A DNA stretch of 64,000 bases from DATARH01 sp963773625. Its GTDB lineage: Bacteria > Pseudomonadota > Alphaproteobacteria > ATCC43930 > CGMCC-115725. Made by a program: the position numbers and the translations under genes. Under the pieces are notes generated by a model. That model did no database searches. It was not told the origin of the DNA and worked only from the letters and a program-made list of their open reading frames with translations. The stretch is taken from the NCBI GenBank assembly GCA_963773625.1, contig CAVZCJ010000009.1, positions 186,001 through 250,000 on the forward strand, given 5' to 3'. Numbering within the stretch: position 1 is the stretch's first letter; each line of letters begins with the position of its first letter. Positions 8,020 through 16,768 of this stretch are shown in pieces.

Positions 8020-8666
8020 CCTTTCGCGACCGCAGCGACGCGGGGCGCCAGCTCGCCGAAAAGCTCCATCATCTGAAGGAGCGGAACCCGGTGGTGCTAG
8101 CCTTGCCGCGCGGCGGGGTACCGGTCGGATTCGAGATCGCCCAAGCCTTGGGGGCACCGCTAGACCTTGTGTTGGTGCGCAAGATCGGCGTCCCGTGGCA
8201 ACCGGAACTCGCGCTCGGCGCCGTCACCGACGGTGACGACCCGGATGTCTTCATCGACCGCAATCTGGCGGCGGAGCTGGCGATCCCCGAAGATTACATA
8301 ACCGAAGAGACCGCGCGTCAGATCGAGGAGCTGGAGCGGCGCCGGCTTGTCTACCGCGCCGGCCGCGCTCCGCTCGACATCGCCGGGCGGGCCGCGATCG
8401 TGGTCGATGACGGAATCGCGACCGGCGCGACGATGCGGGTCGCGCTGCAAGCCACGCGCCGCCGCAACCCGTCCTGGCTCGTCCTTGCCGCGCCCGTGGC
8501 CGCCCCGGACACGATCGCCAGACTGCGCCCGGAAGCCGACGAGGTGGTTTGTGTCGAGACCCCCGCGGGGCTGGGCGCCATCGGTTACTACTACCGCGAC
8601 TTTCACCAGGTCAGCGACGCGGAAGTCACCGAGATCCTCGCGCGGTCCGCGCAGCCGAAGGAGTGA
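8016..8666 (+). CDS. Phosphoribosyltransferase domain protein, 216 aa
   Basis: A type I PRTase fold: early basic VVLALPRGGVPVGFEIAQ, the KIG(V) strand, and the PRPP-binding loop AAIVVDDGIATGATM (about residues 125-140). The C-terminal part has PVAAPDTIARL and ends IGYYYRDFHQVSDAEV, a signature of this group. The base or other acceptor is not known. The GTG start overlaps the hydrolase stop by four bases, so the two products probably form a functional pair. The nitroreductase starts two bases after its stop. Confidence 0.9.
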   Translation: MTFRDRSDAGRQLAEKLHHLKERNPVVLALPRGGVPVGFEIAQALGAPLDLVLVRKIGVPWQPELALGAVTDGDDPDVFIDRNLAAELAIPEDYITEETARQIEELERRRLVYRAGRAPLDIAGRAAIVVDDGIATGATMRVALQATRRRNPSWLVLAAPVAAPDTIARLRPEADEVVCVETPAGLGAIGYYYRDFHQVSDAEVTEILARSAQPKE

Positions 8667-8668
8667 GG

Positions 8669-9328
8669 ATGATGACGCGTCGCAACATGTCTCTCGGACT
8701 GGCGGCGAGTGGCGCCGTCACGACAATGCCCGGCGTCGTCATGGCAGCGGCAGAATTGCCGGCGATGGACCTTCCCGCGCCGACGCACCAGGGCGGCATG
8801 CCCTTGATGGAGGCGCTGATGTTGCGCCGCTCCACCCGGTCGTTTGCGACGACTCCACTGCCGCCGCAACTCCTCTCCGACCTGCTCTGGGCGGCCAACG
8901 GCGTGAATCGTCCGGCGACGGGAGAACGAACCGCGCCCTATTGGCGGCATATCATGGTGATCGACATCTACGCGGCGATGGCAGATGGCGTCTGGCTCTA
9001 CGAGCCGCAATCGCACCGCCTTCAACCGTATCTGACAGGCGACATCCGCGCCGCAACCGGATTGCAGGACTTTGCCGGCGTTGCACCGCTCGACCTGATC
9101 TATGTCGCGCACGGCGAGCGGATGGCCGATATCGGCCCGGAGGAGCGGCGCCTCTACGCGTCGGTCGATGCCGGATTCATCGGTCAGAATGTCTATCTGT
9201 TCTGCGCCTCGGCGGGGCTGGCGACGGTGTTTCGCGGCGCGGTGCCTTACGCTGAATTGAACCGGAAACTCGCGCTCCCACCGGAACAATTCGTCACCTT
9301 CGCCCAGACCGTCGGATTTCCCACATAG
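8669..9328 (+). CDS. Nitroreductase-family flavoprotein (SagB/Acg-like) with a Tat-like leader, 219 aa
   Basis: The start at 8669 is chosen for GAAGGAGTGAGG just upstream and for a leader beginning MMTRRNMSLGLAASGAV, which looks like a degenerate Tat signal (RR followed by a short hydrophobic stretch ending in AAA). After it comes a nitroreductase fold: LMLRRSTRSFATTPL (FMN phosphate contact), LLWAANGVNRPATGERTAPY, and YASVDAGFIGQNVYLFCASAGL. It is short, like SagB-type dehydrogenase domains. It closes the DUF2267-hydrolase-PRTase operon. Acg-family nitroreductases are in the mycobacterial dormancy regulon, a suggestive parallel. Substrate unknown. Confidence 0.82.
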   Translation: MMTRRNMSLGLAASGAVTTMPGVVMAAAELPAMDLPAPTHQGGMPLMEALMLRRSTRSFATTPLPPQLLSDLLWAANGVNRPATGERTAPYWRHIMVIDIYAAMADGVWLYEPQSHRLQPYLTGDIRAATGLQDFAGVAPLDLIYVAHGERMADIGPEERRLYASVDAGFIGQNVYLFCASAGLATVFRGAVPYAELNRKLALPPEQFVTFAQTVGFPT

Positions 9329-9378
9329 GACCAATCGGCCGGTTTCGGTAGACAACCGTCAAAAGGCTACCCGCGACA

Positions 9379-9483
9379 ATGCCGCGCCATACACTCAGCC
9401 GTACGGATCGCCGCGTTCGTGCTGGCGGCGATCCTTTCGTGATCAGCTACTGGCTGTTCCGACCGCCGCGACGCGAAGCGTGA
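9379..9483 (+). CDS. Possible 34-aa peptide overlapping the next start
   Basis: An ATG at 9379 opens 34 codons ending at TGA 9481-9483, overlapping the GTGATG start of the large ligase fusion, an arrangement that suggests translational coupling. The end reads FVISYWLFRPPRREA, which resembles one hydrophobic segment followed by a basic stop-transfer; a neighbouring frame upstream (IAAFVLAAIL) would lengthen the hydrophobic run, so a one-base error could hide a small membrane protein. Nothing else supports it. Confidence 0.3.
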   Translation: MPRHTLSRTDRRVRAGGDPFVISYWLFRPPRREA

Positions 9484-12167
9484 TGGCGCAGGAAGCCGCA
9501 ATTGTCATCGATGAGGCGGCCGACGATGACCGCCGGCACACCGTGAGCGACGGCTGGACGTTTCGCACGCTGCTCGACGAAATGAGCGCGCGGAGATCAC
9601 ACCCCGCGCTGATCTGCTTTGCGGACGGGCAGCCGCAGACCTGGACTTATGCCGATCTCGTCGACAAGAGCCTGCGGCTGGCGAGCGGGCTGGTGGCCGC
9701 CGGTATCGAACCCGGCACACCGGTCGCGTTGTGGGCGCCTAACTCCCCCGAGTGGGTCATCATTCGGCTGGCGATCGGCGCGATCGGCGCCCTCGCAATC
9801 ACCATCGACGACCTCGCCGGACCACCGGATGCTGCGGCGATCCTGCGAGACGCCGGTTGTGAATGGCTGTTCGCGACCCCCGGCCATGCCGGCGCGCTGA
9901 AGCAGCCGGAGAGCCGCCTCGCCATTTTCGTCATCGACCGGTCTGACGGCGGGGAATCAACGCCGCAGGACTGGCAGGCCCTCCTTGCCGAGAAGCCGGC
10001 CCCCCTCCCCGCGGCCGGATGCAGCGATCCGGCGATGCTGGTCTATACCTCGGGGACAACCGGGGCGCCCAAATGCTTCACCCTGACGAGCGCGAACATC
10101 TGGGCCAATCTCGGCGCTCTGCGCGCGGAACGCCTGATCGGGCCGGCCGACCGAGTGCTGCTGCCGCTGCCGCTCCATCACGCCTACCCGTTCGTCGTCG
10201 GATTGCTGATGCCGCTGATCAGCGGCGCGACCGTGGTCCTGCCCGAGGCGGTGGCCGGCACCGAGCTCGCGCACGCGTTACGGATGGCACGAGTGAGCGC
10301 GGTTGTCGGCGTGCCCCGACTTTATGCGGCGATCTTCACCGCGCTCGACGCCGGGATCGCGGGGCGCGGCGTCTGGCTTCGTTATGGCTTTAGAGCGCTT
10401 CTTGCGGGGTCGCTTTGGCTGCGGCGCCACCTCGGCGTCCGGATCGGCCGGCGGCTCTTCCGCGGTTTGCACGCTCGGTTCGCGCCAAATCTCCGGCTCC
10501 TCGTTGCCGGCGGCGCCCGGATCGACCCGGACCTCGCATGGAAGCTGGAGGCGCTTGGCTGGCTCGTCTTGAGCGGCTATGGGCTGGCCGAGACCGCATC
10601 GATGTTCACCGGCAACCTGCCCCACCGCCAACGCATCGGCAGCGAAGGCCGGGCGTTGCAACATGGCGAGATCCGCATCGCGAACCCGGATGCCACCGGC
10701 GTCGGCGAGATCGAGCTCAAGGGGCCCAATGTCTTTTCCGGCTATCGCAACAACCCCGAAGTCACGCGAGCGGCCTTCACCGCCGACGGCTGGTTCCGCA
10801 CCGGCGATCTCGGCACCCTCGATGCCGACGGGTTTCTATCGGTCACCGGCAGGGCGACGGAGCTGATCGTCCTTGGCGGTGGCAAGCATTTCTTTCCCGA
10901 GGATCTCGAACGGAAATACGCCGCCTCGCCGTTCATCGAGGAAATCGCCGTGCTCGAGCAGGCAGGGTCGCTCGTCGCCCTGGTCCGGCCGAACATCGAG
11001 GCGATGCATGCAGCCGGCCGGCCCGCGATCGAGGATGCGTTGAGAGTGACGCTCGGCGAGGTTTCGCGCGACTTGCCCGCCTACCAGCGGCTCTCAGGGT
11101 TTGCCATCGCCCGAGCGCCGCTACCGCGCACGCGGCTGGGAAAATACCGGCGATTTCTGCTGCCCGAATTGTACCGCCAAGCGCGCGCGGGCGGCGCGGC
11201 CCCACCATCCGAGGCGCTCTCGGCCGCGGATCGTGCCTTTCTCGCCGAGTTCCCGGCTCGCGACGTGTGGGAGCTGCTGAAAACGCGCTATCCGGCGCGC
11301 TTCTCGTCGCTCGACGCGAGTCCGCTTCTCGATCTCGGCATCGACTCGCTGGAGCGGCTGTCGCTGGCGCTCGAACTAGAGGCTCGCTTTCACGTTCGGG
11401 TCGGCGAGGCCGAACTCACCGAAGCCGAAACCGTGCGCGACCTCCTGCAGGTGATCACCAAAGCGGCCCAAATGCCGGCCAGCGGCGGGGAGGCAGGGCC
11501 GTCGCCGCCGCCGTCACCGCCACGGCCCGTTGGCCCGGTAGGCAGGCTCGTGGGATTGGCCGCCTACGGCATCGCCTGGCTGATCATGCGCCTCGTCTTT
11601 CGGCTGCGGGTAGCGGGGCGGGACGCGCTTCCGCCGCCGGGCGGTTACATCGTCGTCGCCAATCACGTGAGCGATCTCGATCCGCTCGCCCTCGCCGCCG
11701 CTTTGCCCTACCGCCATATGCGCAAAGTGTTTTGGGGCGGCGACGCGGCGTATTTGTTTTGGATTCCGCTGTCGGGGGCATTTTGGCGCGCGCTGCACGT
11801 CTTTCCCGTCGATGAGCGCAAGCCTGCCGAAGCACTTGCCCGCGCCACCGCGGTGCTCACGGCCGGCAACGCCCTGGTCTGGTTCCCAGAGGGGTGGCGC
11901 TCGCCGACCGGGGAGCTCCAGCACTTTCTTCCCGGGATCGGCAAGATCGTAGCCGAGTCGGGGCGGCCGGTCGTACCCGCGTATATCCAAGGAACCTTTG
12001 AAGCGCTGCCGCGTGGGCGCAAGTGGCCGCGGCGGCATCCGGTTGCTGTCCGATTTGGCGCTCCAATCGAAATCCATGCGCTAGAGGGTGGAAGTCCGGA
12101 GGCGCGGTACGCGCGCATTGCCGAAACGTTGCACGAGACGGTGGCGGAGCTCGGCCGCGCGCATTGA
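9480..12167 (+). CDS. AMP-forming acyl ligase - acyl carrier protein - PlsC-type acyltransferase fusion, 895 aa
   Basis: Three domains in order. Residues about 20-560 are an ANL-family AMP-binding ligase: YTSGTTGAPK at 189-198, SGYGLAE near 365-371, GWFRTGDLG near 437-445, and a C-terminal Lys in LGKYRR near 555. Residues about 590-660 are a carrier domain with the phosphopantetheine Ser at about 623 (LLDLGIDSLE). Residues about 690-895 are a glycerolipid acyltransferase with the catalytic H-x4-D at 729-734 (NHVSDLD) and FPEGWRS. The layout suggests a fatty acid is activated, loaded on the carrier and passed to a glycerolipid. E. coli Aas has the two enzymes in the reverse order and no carrier. 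The GTGATG start overlaps a short peptide. Confidence 0.92.
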   Translation: MMAQEAAIVIDEAADDDRRHTVSDGWTFRTLLDEMSARRSHPALICFADGQPQTWTYADLVDKSLRLASGLVAAGIEPGTPVALWAPNSPEWVIIRLAIGAIGALAITIDDLAGPPDAAAILRDAGCEWLFATPGHAGALKQPESRLAIFVIDRSDGGESTPQDWQALLAEKPAPLPAAGCSDPAMLVYTSGTTGAPKCFTLTSANIWANLGALRAERLIGPADRVLLPLPLHHAYPFVVGLLMPLISGATVVLPEAVAGTELAHALRMARVSAVVGVPRLYAAIFTALDAGIAGRGVWLRYGFRALLAGSLWLRRHLGVRIGRRLFRGLHARFAPNLRLLVAGGARIDPDLAWKLEALGWLVLSGYGLAETASMFTGNLPHRQRIGSEGRALQHGEIRIANPDATGVGEIELKGPNVFSGYRNNPEVTRAAFTADGWFRTGDLGTLDADGFLSVTGRATELIVLGGGKHFFPEDLERKYAASPFIEEIAVLEQAGSLVALVRPNIEAMHAAGRPAIEDALRVTLGEVSRDLPAYQRLSGFAIARAPLPRTRLGKYRRFLLPELYRQARAGGAAPPSEALSAADRAFLAEFPARDVWELLKTRYPARFSSLDASPLLDLGIDSLERLSLALELEARFHVRVGEAELTEAETVRDLLQVITKAAQMPASGGEAGPSPPPSPPRPVGPVGRLVGLAAYGIAWLIMRLVFRLRVAGRDALPPPGGYIVVANHVSDLDPLALAAALPYRHMRKVFWGGDAAYLFWIPLSGAFWRALHVFPVDERKPAEALARATAVLTAGNALVWFPEGWRSPTGELQHFLPGIGKIVAESGRPVVPAYIQGTFEALPRGRKWPRRHPVAVRFGAPIEIHALEGGSPEARYARIAETLHETVAELGRAH

Positions 12168-12199
12168 TTCGCCTCTATCGGCTGAGGCGAGCCGCAAAG

Positions 12200-12213
12200 T
12201 TGCGCTAGATCAA
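12200..12213 (+). promoter_or_regulatory. FixK-type box upstream of pncB
   Basis: TTGCGctagATCAA fits the TTG(A/C)-N6-(T/G)CAA consensus, 60 bases before the pncB start. One half is degenerate compared with FNR sites. Inferred activator site. Confidence 0.55.
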
Positions 12214-12272
12214 ACGCCCACCGCGCGGGATCGCGTATTGGAGATGCCGATAGCATCGGCGGGGAGCAACAA

Positions 12273-13622
12273 ATGGACATTGATCGAACCCCGCTGCTGA
12301 CCGACCTCTATCAGCTCAACATGCTGGCGGCCTATCTCGATCACGGGCTGACCGACACCGCGGTATTCGAGCTGTTCGTGCGCAAATTGCCGGCGCAGCG
12401 CGGTTTCCTGATGGCGGCCGGTTTGGAGCAGGCGCTGTCGTATCTCGAAAACATGGCCTTCTCCGAAGCCGACATCGCGCGCTTGCGCGGCCTGGCGAGC
12501 TTCCCTGACCAGCTGCTCGATTATCTCCGCGGTCTTCGCTTTACCGGCGATGTCGACGCGCTCCCCGAGGGGACTGCGTTTTTTCCCAACGAGCCGATCC
12601 TGCGGGTGGTCGCACCGCTGCCGCAGGCTCAGCTGGTCGAGACCCGGCTGATCAACCTCCTCCATTTCGAGACGGTCATCGCCTCCAAGGCGGCGCGGCT
12701 GGTACTGGCCGCCGATGGCAAGCCATTGATCGATTTCGGTTTGCGGCGCGCGCACGGCGCCGAGGCGGGGATGCTCGCGGCGCGGGCGAGCTATATCGCC
12801 GGGTTCGCCGGCACAGCAACGCTCGCCGCCGGGATCGAGTTCGGCATCCCGGTCAGGGGAACGATGGCCCATTCCTTTGTTCAGGTGCATGACGACGAGT
12901 TTGTGGCCTTCGAGCATTTCGCCCGCTCACGCCCGCGCGATCTCGTCTTGTTGATCGACACCTACGACACGGAACGCGCGGCAAGACGCGTGGCCGACCT
13001 GGCGCATCGCCTGGCCGCTGAAGGCATTACCGTCTCGGGTGTGCGGATCGACAGCGGCGATCTTGGCGCGGAAGCGCGCAAGGTCCGCCAAATCCTCGAT
13101 GCCGCCGGTCTACCGCAAATCACGATCGTCGCGAGCGGCGGGCTCGACGAGGACCAAGTGCTCGCGCTGCGCGATGCGCCGATCGATTCGTTTGGCGTCG
13201 GCACCAGCCTGACCACGTCGTCCGATGCGCCGGCGCTCGATTGCGCTTACAAGCTGCAGGAATATGCCGGCGTGCCGCGGCGCAAGCGGTCGCACGGCAA
13301 GGCGACCTGGCCGGGCCGCAAACAGGTCTGGCGGTCGGTCCAGCCAGGCGGGGAGTTTGCGGGCGACATCGTGACGCTGGAAGCGGAGCGCGGCGAGGGC
13401 ACCATGCTGCTGCAGCCGATGATGCGCGCCGGACGCCGGATTGCGCCCGCGCCGTCTCTGCAAGAGATCCGGGACGACGCCCGAGATCAGCTTGCGCGAT
13501 TGCCGGCGCCGCTCAAGCGGTTGGAGCCGTTCGCCTACCCCGTCGAGATTTCCCAGCGCCTGCGCAACCTCGCCGCCGAGCTAGACCACAAGGATACGGC
13601 GGCTCCAGGTGCCCAGGCCTGA
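12273..13622 (+). CDS. pncB: Nicotinate phosphoribosyltransferase, 449 aa
   Basis: Converts nicotinate, PRPP and ATP to nicotinate mononucleotide in NAD salvage. It begins with TDLYQLNMLAAYLDHG, a signature of the family, contains the FDRRAHGAE-type segment DFGLRRAHGAEAG, the phosphate-binding VRIDSGDLGAEARKVRQIL, and the C-terminal SNVFGVGTSLT-like DSFGVGTSLTTSS. GGGGAG precedes the ATG. Length fits the family. The next gene overlaps its end by 14 bases. Mycobacterial pncB2 (Rv0573c), next to an Rv0571c-type PRTase, belongs to the DosR regulon, so the same partners recur here behind FixK boxes. Confidence 0.95.
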   Translation: MDIDRTPLLTDLYQLNMLAAYLDHGLTDTAVFELFVRKLPAQRGFLMAAGLEQALSYLENMAFSEADIARLRGLASFPDQLLDYLRGLRFTGDVDALPEGTAFFPNEPILRVVAPLPQAQLVETRLINLLHFETVIASKAARLVLAADGKPLIDFGLRRAHGAEAGMLAARASYIAGFAGTATLAAGIEFGIPVRGTMAHSFVQVHDDEFVAFEHFARSRPRDLVLLIDTYDTERAARRVADLAHRLAAEGITVSGVRIDSGDLGAEARKVRQILDAAGLPQITIVASGGLDEDQVLALRDAPIDSFGVGTSLTTSSDAPALDCAYKLQEYAGVPRRKRSHGKATWPGRKQVWRSVQPGGEFAGDIVTLEAERGEGTMLLQPMMRAGRRIAPAPSLQEIRDDARDQLARLPAPLKRLEPFAYPVEISQRLRNLAAELDHKDTAAPGAQA

Positions 13623-14766
13623 CCCGATGATCATGCCGGACGGTCCGCCAGGCAAGGCCGTCGTCGAGGAAGATGCCTTGGCGGGCGATGTCACGATAAC
13701 CGAAAAAGTCCGCTTCCTGCGCGATCCGAGAAACTATCCCGGTCGAGAGGAGACAATCGAGGTCGCGGAGACCCATTTTTCATGGGTCTTCCTGACCGAG
13801 AAGCATGCCTACAAGCTGAAGAAGCCTGCCCATGGCGAAGGGTTCGACTTCCGCTCGGTTGACCGGCGATTACGCAACGCGCTGGTCGAGATACGCCTCA
13901 ATCGACGTCTAGCATCCGACATTTATTTGGGCATCGTCGCGCTGACGCTGGAACCGGACGGCGCGCTGAAACTGGGCGGCTCCGGCACGCCAGTCGACTG
14001 GCTGGTGAAGATGGTTCGCCTCGACGCTGGCAGCATGCTGGACAGGCGCCTCGTCGAAGGCAATTGGCACTATGGAGAATTGGAGGCGGTGGCGCATCGT
14101 CTCGCCGGCTTCTTCGCGGGCGCGCCCCGGGCGGCTTTGACCGCACCGGCGCACCTCGCCCAAATCCGCGGCGAATTGCGGCAGCTGCTCGCTTCGCTCT
14201 CGCGGCTTGGCGAACCTAGGTTGCGTAGCATCGCGACGCCTGTCGTACGAAGCATCGATGCCTTTTTGTCGCGCCGCGCCGCGCTGTTTCGCAGGCGCAT
14301 AACTGAGCGGCGGCTGGTCGACGGGCACGGCGATTTGCGCCCGGAACACGTGTACATCGACGGCATACCGCAGATCATCGACTGCATCGAGTTTCGCCCC
14401 GATTTGCGCCAGCTCGATCCAGTCTGCGAAATCGCGTTCCTCGCTCTCGAATGCGATCGCCTGGGCAGATCGCTAATCGCGCATCGGCTGATGCGACGCT
14501 ACCGCGAGCGCACCGGCGATAGACCGCCACTAATGCTTCTTTCCTTCTATACCGCGCTGAACGCCGTGGTTCGCACCCGCCTCGCGGTCGACCATATCGC
14601 CGAGCCGGGAACGCGGAGCCGAGAGGAATGGGTCGCTCGCGCCGCCTCTTACCTCGCGATCGCGGCAAAGGCGTGCCGCCGGCTTCCGCTCGGGGCGTGC
14701 TCCGGCCGGTCGGCCTCGTCTACTTTGCGATCCAGACGTCTCCAACCTTGCGGTAGCGCTTCTTGA
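13609..14766 (+). CDS. Aminoglycoside phosphotransferase-like kinase (COG2187 type), 385 aa
   Basis: A protein-kinase-like APH fold: an ATP-site Lys in the early AYKLKKPAHG, the catalytic loop HGDLRPEHVYIDG, and a metal-binding Asp in IDCIEFRPDLR. The family often carries a second, C-terminal P-loop kinase domain; that domain is absent, and the tail after about residue 365 is low-complexity. The true substrate is unknown, and resistance is not implied. GTG 13609 overlaps pncB; ATG 13627 is an alternative start. Its 3' end overlaps the convergent ChaB gene by 47 bases. Confidence 0.82.
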   Translation: MPRPDPMIMPDGPPGKAVVEEDALAGDVTITEKVRFLRDPRNYPGREETIEVAETHFSWVFLTEKHAYKLKKPAHGEGFDFRSVDRRLRNALVEIRLNRRLASDIYLGIVALTLEPDGALKLGGSGTPVDWLVKMVRLDAGSMLDRRLVEGNWHYGELEAVAHRLAGFFAGAPRAALTAPAHLAQIRGELRQLLASLSRLGEPRLRSIATPVVRSIDAFLSRRAALFRRRITERRLVDGHGDLRPEHVYIDGIPQIIDCIEFRPDLRQLDPVCEIAFLALECDRLGRSLIAHRLMRRYRERTGDRPPLMLLSFYTALNAVVRTRLAVDHIAEPGTRSREEWVARAASYLAIAAKACRRLPLGACSGRSASSTLRSRRLQPCGSAS

Positions 14767-14929
14767 CGGCCGCCCAGGCGACGCGATGGGCGATTTCTTC
14801 CTGCGCTTGAGGCCCTCGATCCGCGTAGGACTGCCACGCCGCATTGAACGCGGCGCGGAATATCTCCTGCGCGTGCCAGGGCAAGCGCTGAATGGACCGC
14901 GGAAGATCGTCGAGCGTCACGTAGGGCAT
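14720..14929 (-). CDS. ChaB family protein, 69 aa
   Basis: A small cytosolic protein with the ChaB fold signature: LDDLPRSIQRLPWHAQEIFRAAFNAAW, followed by AHRVAWAAVKKRYRK. ChaB was named as a cation transport regulator, but its role is unclear. The 3' end overlaps the convergent kinase gene by 47 bases. It starts 15 bases after the DUF190 gene and is probably cotranscribed with it. Confidence 0.9.
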   Translation of the reverse strand: MPYVTLDDLPRSIQRLPWHAQEIFRAAFNAAWQSYADRGPQAQEEIAHRVAWAAVKKRYRKVGDVWIAK

Positions 14930-14944
14930 CGGGGGCGGCTATGT

Positions 14945-15283
14945 CTAGACCGCCACCGGAGCGGATGGTCCGAGAATCTCAACGCGGTGCCGGGTGACCA
15001 GAGCGCCACTGCGCAGAAGCTCCAACGTTGGCAGAAAGGCCTCGATCTTCGCGTCCGTGTCGATGATTTCCACAACAACCGGGAGATCGTACGAAAAGCC
15101 CCGCCAGGTCTCGTGGATATTGCCCGATCTGCCATATCCGGTGACACCGCGCGTGACCTTGGCGCCGGCGAGATGCGCTTCGCGCGCTGCCCGAACGATC
15201 GCCTCGTGGAGCGGCTGGCCGTCATAGGTGTCGTCGTTGCTGATAAGGATGCGTAGCGATGTTGCCTCGATCCAGTTGGCCAT
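14945..15283 (-). CDS. DUF190 family protein, 112 aa
   Basis: The DUF190 (COG1993) pattern is clear: ILISNDDTYDGQPLHEAIVRAAREAHLAGAKVTRGVTGYG, then the PVVVEIIDTDAKIEAFLP strand. These proteins have a PII-like ferredoxin fold and are often beside CrcB/Fluc or ABC exporters; no such partner is visible. GGAGG stands five bases before the ATG. A palindrome-like TTGATTTCATGTCAA (15336-15350) lies upstream, but its spacing is one base too long for a normal FixK box. Confidence 0.88.
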   Translation of the reverse strand: MANWIEATSLRILISNDDTYDGQPLHEAIVRAAREAHLAGAKVTRGVTGYGRSGNIHETWRGFSYDLPVVVEIIDTDAKIEAFLPTLELLRSGALVTRHRVEILGPSAPVAV

Positions 15284-15388
15284 CGTTGCCTCCGAAAGGA
15301 TCGGGCGAGGCTAGGACCAAGTTCGCGCGACGACCTTGATTTCATGTCAAACGGCCAGCTGTTCCAAACCGCGGCCACTGCCCCTGCG

Positions 15389-16768
15389 CTATATCCCGGC
15401 TGCTTGCTCTAACAGGAAGCCGTCGATCAGTGAGCCCAGCGTCGGCGTTCCCGCATCGGCGAACCCGTAACGCGCCCTGACCACCGGAGGGTTGATCCGC
15501 ACGAGGTGACCGATATCGATCGGCGTCGCCGCGACCACGATTTCGACCGCGGCGGCGTTGATGGTCGCTTCAAGCGCGGCCAGCTGCGCCGCGCTGTATC
15601 CCACGGCCGGCAGCACCGGGCCGATATGCGGATAGGCCTCGTAGACCCGGCGGATTTCGGGAGCGGCGGCTTGGCGCGGATCGACGATCTCTGCGGCGCC
15701 AGCGGCGCGCGCCGCGACATAACCGGCCCCATAAGCCATCCCGCCATGAGTAAGCGTCGGGCCATCCTCGATGACAAGAACGCGCCGTCCTCGCACGGCC
15801 TCGGGATCGTCGAGGCGCACCGGCGAGGCGGCCCGCACGATCGGCGCGCGCGGGTTCACCGCTCGCAACCGCTCGGTGAGCGCGTCGATATCCTCCGCAC
15901 CCGCCGCATCGACTTTGTTGACGACCAGGATGTCAGCCATGCGCGCGACCGCCTCGCCCGGATGATGGGTCGTGACTTGCGCCGGGCGCAGCGCGTCGGC
16001 AACGGCGATCTGCAGATCGGGCCAGATGAACGGAAAGTCGTTGTTGCCGCCATCCCAAACGATGATGTCGGCCTCCGTTTCGGCGGCGGCGAGGATCGCC
16101 GCATAGTCGACACCGGCGAAGACGATATTGCCGGCGGCGATATGCGGCTCGTATTCCTCGCGCTCCTCGGCGGTGACACCGGCGCGGTCGAGATCGGTCA
16201 TCGCGGCGAAGCGCTGCACCCGCTCGGTGGCTAGGTCGCCGTAGGGCATCGGATGGCGCAGCACGGCGACGCGCTTGCCGCGAGCGCGCAGATATCGCGA
16301 TAACCAGCGCGCGATTTGCGATTTGCCGCAACCGGTGCGGACCGCCGTGACGGCGATGACCGGACGCGTACTGGTCAGCATCGTGCTCTGGGGGCCGAGC
16401 AGGGTGAAATCGGCGCCCACCGCGAGCGCGCGTGAGCCCAAGTGCATTACCTGTTCGTGCGGCACATCGCTGTAGGCGAAGACCACCTCATCGACCGCCT
16501 CGGCGCGGCAGATGTCCTCCAACGCGCTTTCGTCCGCGATGGCGATGCCGTCGGGATAGAGGTCGCCGGCCAGCGAGGCCGGATACCGCCGCCCGGCGAT
16601 GCCGGGGATTTGCGCGGCGGTGAAAGCAACCACCCGCGTCATGGGATCGCCGCGATAGACGACATTGAAGTTGTGGAAGTCGCGCCCGGCCGCGCCGAGG
16701 ATCAGCACACGGCGCCGCCCCGCGATCGGGCCGTCAGACGCAGTAGGTTTGGATCGGAGCGAAGCCAT
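15389..16768 (-). CDS. Cyclic 2,3-diphosphoglycerate synthetase-like P-loop GTPase, 459 aa
   Basis: The N-terminus RRRVLILGAAGRDFHNFN is a Rossmann-like opening, followed by a P-loop region VTAVRTGCGKSQIARWLSRYL, a metal-binding DIIVWDGGNNDFPF, and a G4-like VVNKVDAA. This is the cyclic-2,3-diphosphoglycerate synthetase family of methanogens; bacterial members have no established product. ATG 16768 is taken as the start, overlapping the ornithine decarboxylase end by 35 bases; GTG 16708 is an alternative. It ends an operon with RMD1- and ornithine decarboxylase-like genes. Confidence 0.85.
   Translation of the reverse strand: MASLRSKPTASDGPIAGRRRVLILGAAGRDFHNFNVVYRGDPMTRVVAFTAAQIPGIAGRRYPASLAGDLYPDGIAIADESALEDICRAEAVDEVVFAYSDVPHEQVMHLGSRALAVGADFTLLGPQSTMLTSTRPVIAVTAVRTGCGKSQIARWLSRYLRARGKRVAVLRHPMPYGDLATERVQRFAAMTDLDRAGVTAEEREEYEPHIAAGNIVFAGVDYAAILAAAETEADIIVWDGGNNDFPFIWPDLQIAVADALRPAQVTTHHPGEAVARMADILVVNKVDAAGAEDIDALTERLRAVNPRAPIVRAASPVRLDDPEAVRGRRVLVIEDGPTLTHGGMAYGAGYVAARAAGAAEIVDPRQAAAPEIRRVYEAYPHIGPVLPAVGYSAAQLAALEATINAAAVEIVVAATPIDIGHLVRINPPVVRARYGFADAGTPTLGSLIDGFLLEQAAGI

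Noticed and set aside
13609..14766. Antibiotic resistance by the aminoglycoside phosphotransferase-like gene
   Set aside because: COG2187-type kinases share the fold only; the chromosomal context (next to pncB) gives no sign of a resistance role.
15336..15350. TTGATTTCATGTCAA as a FixK box for the DUF190 gene
   Set aside because: The half-sites are separated by seven rather than six bases, so it does not fit the consensus spacing.
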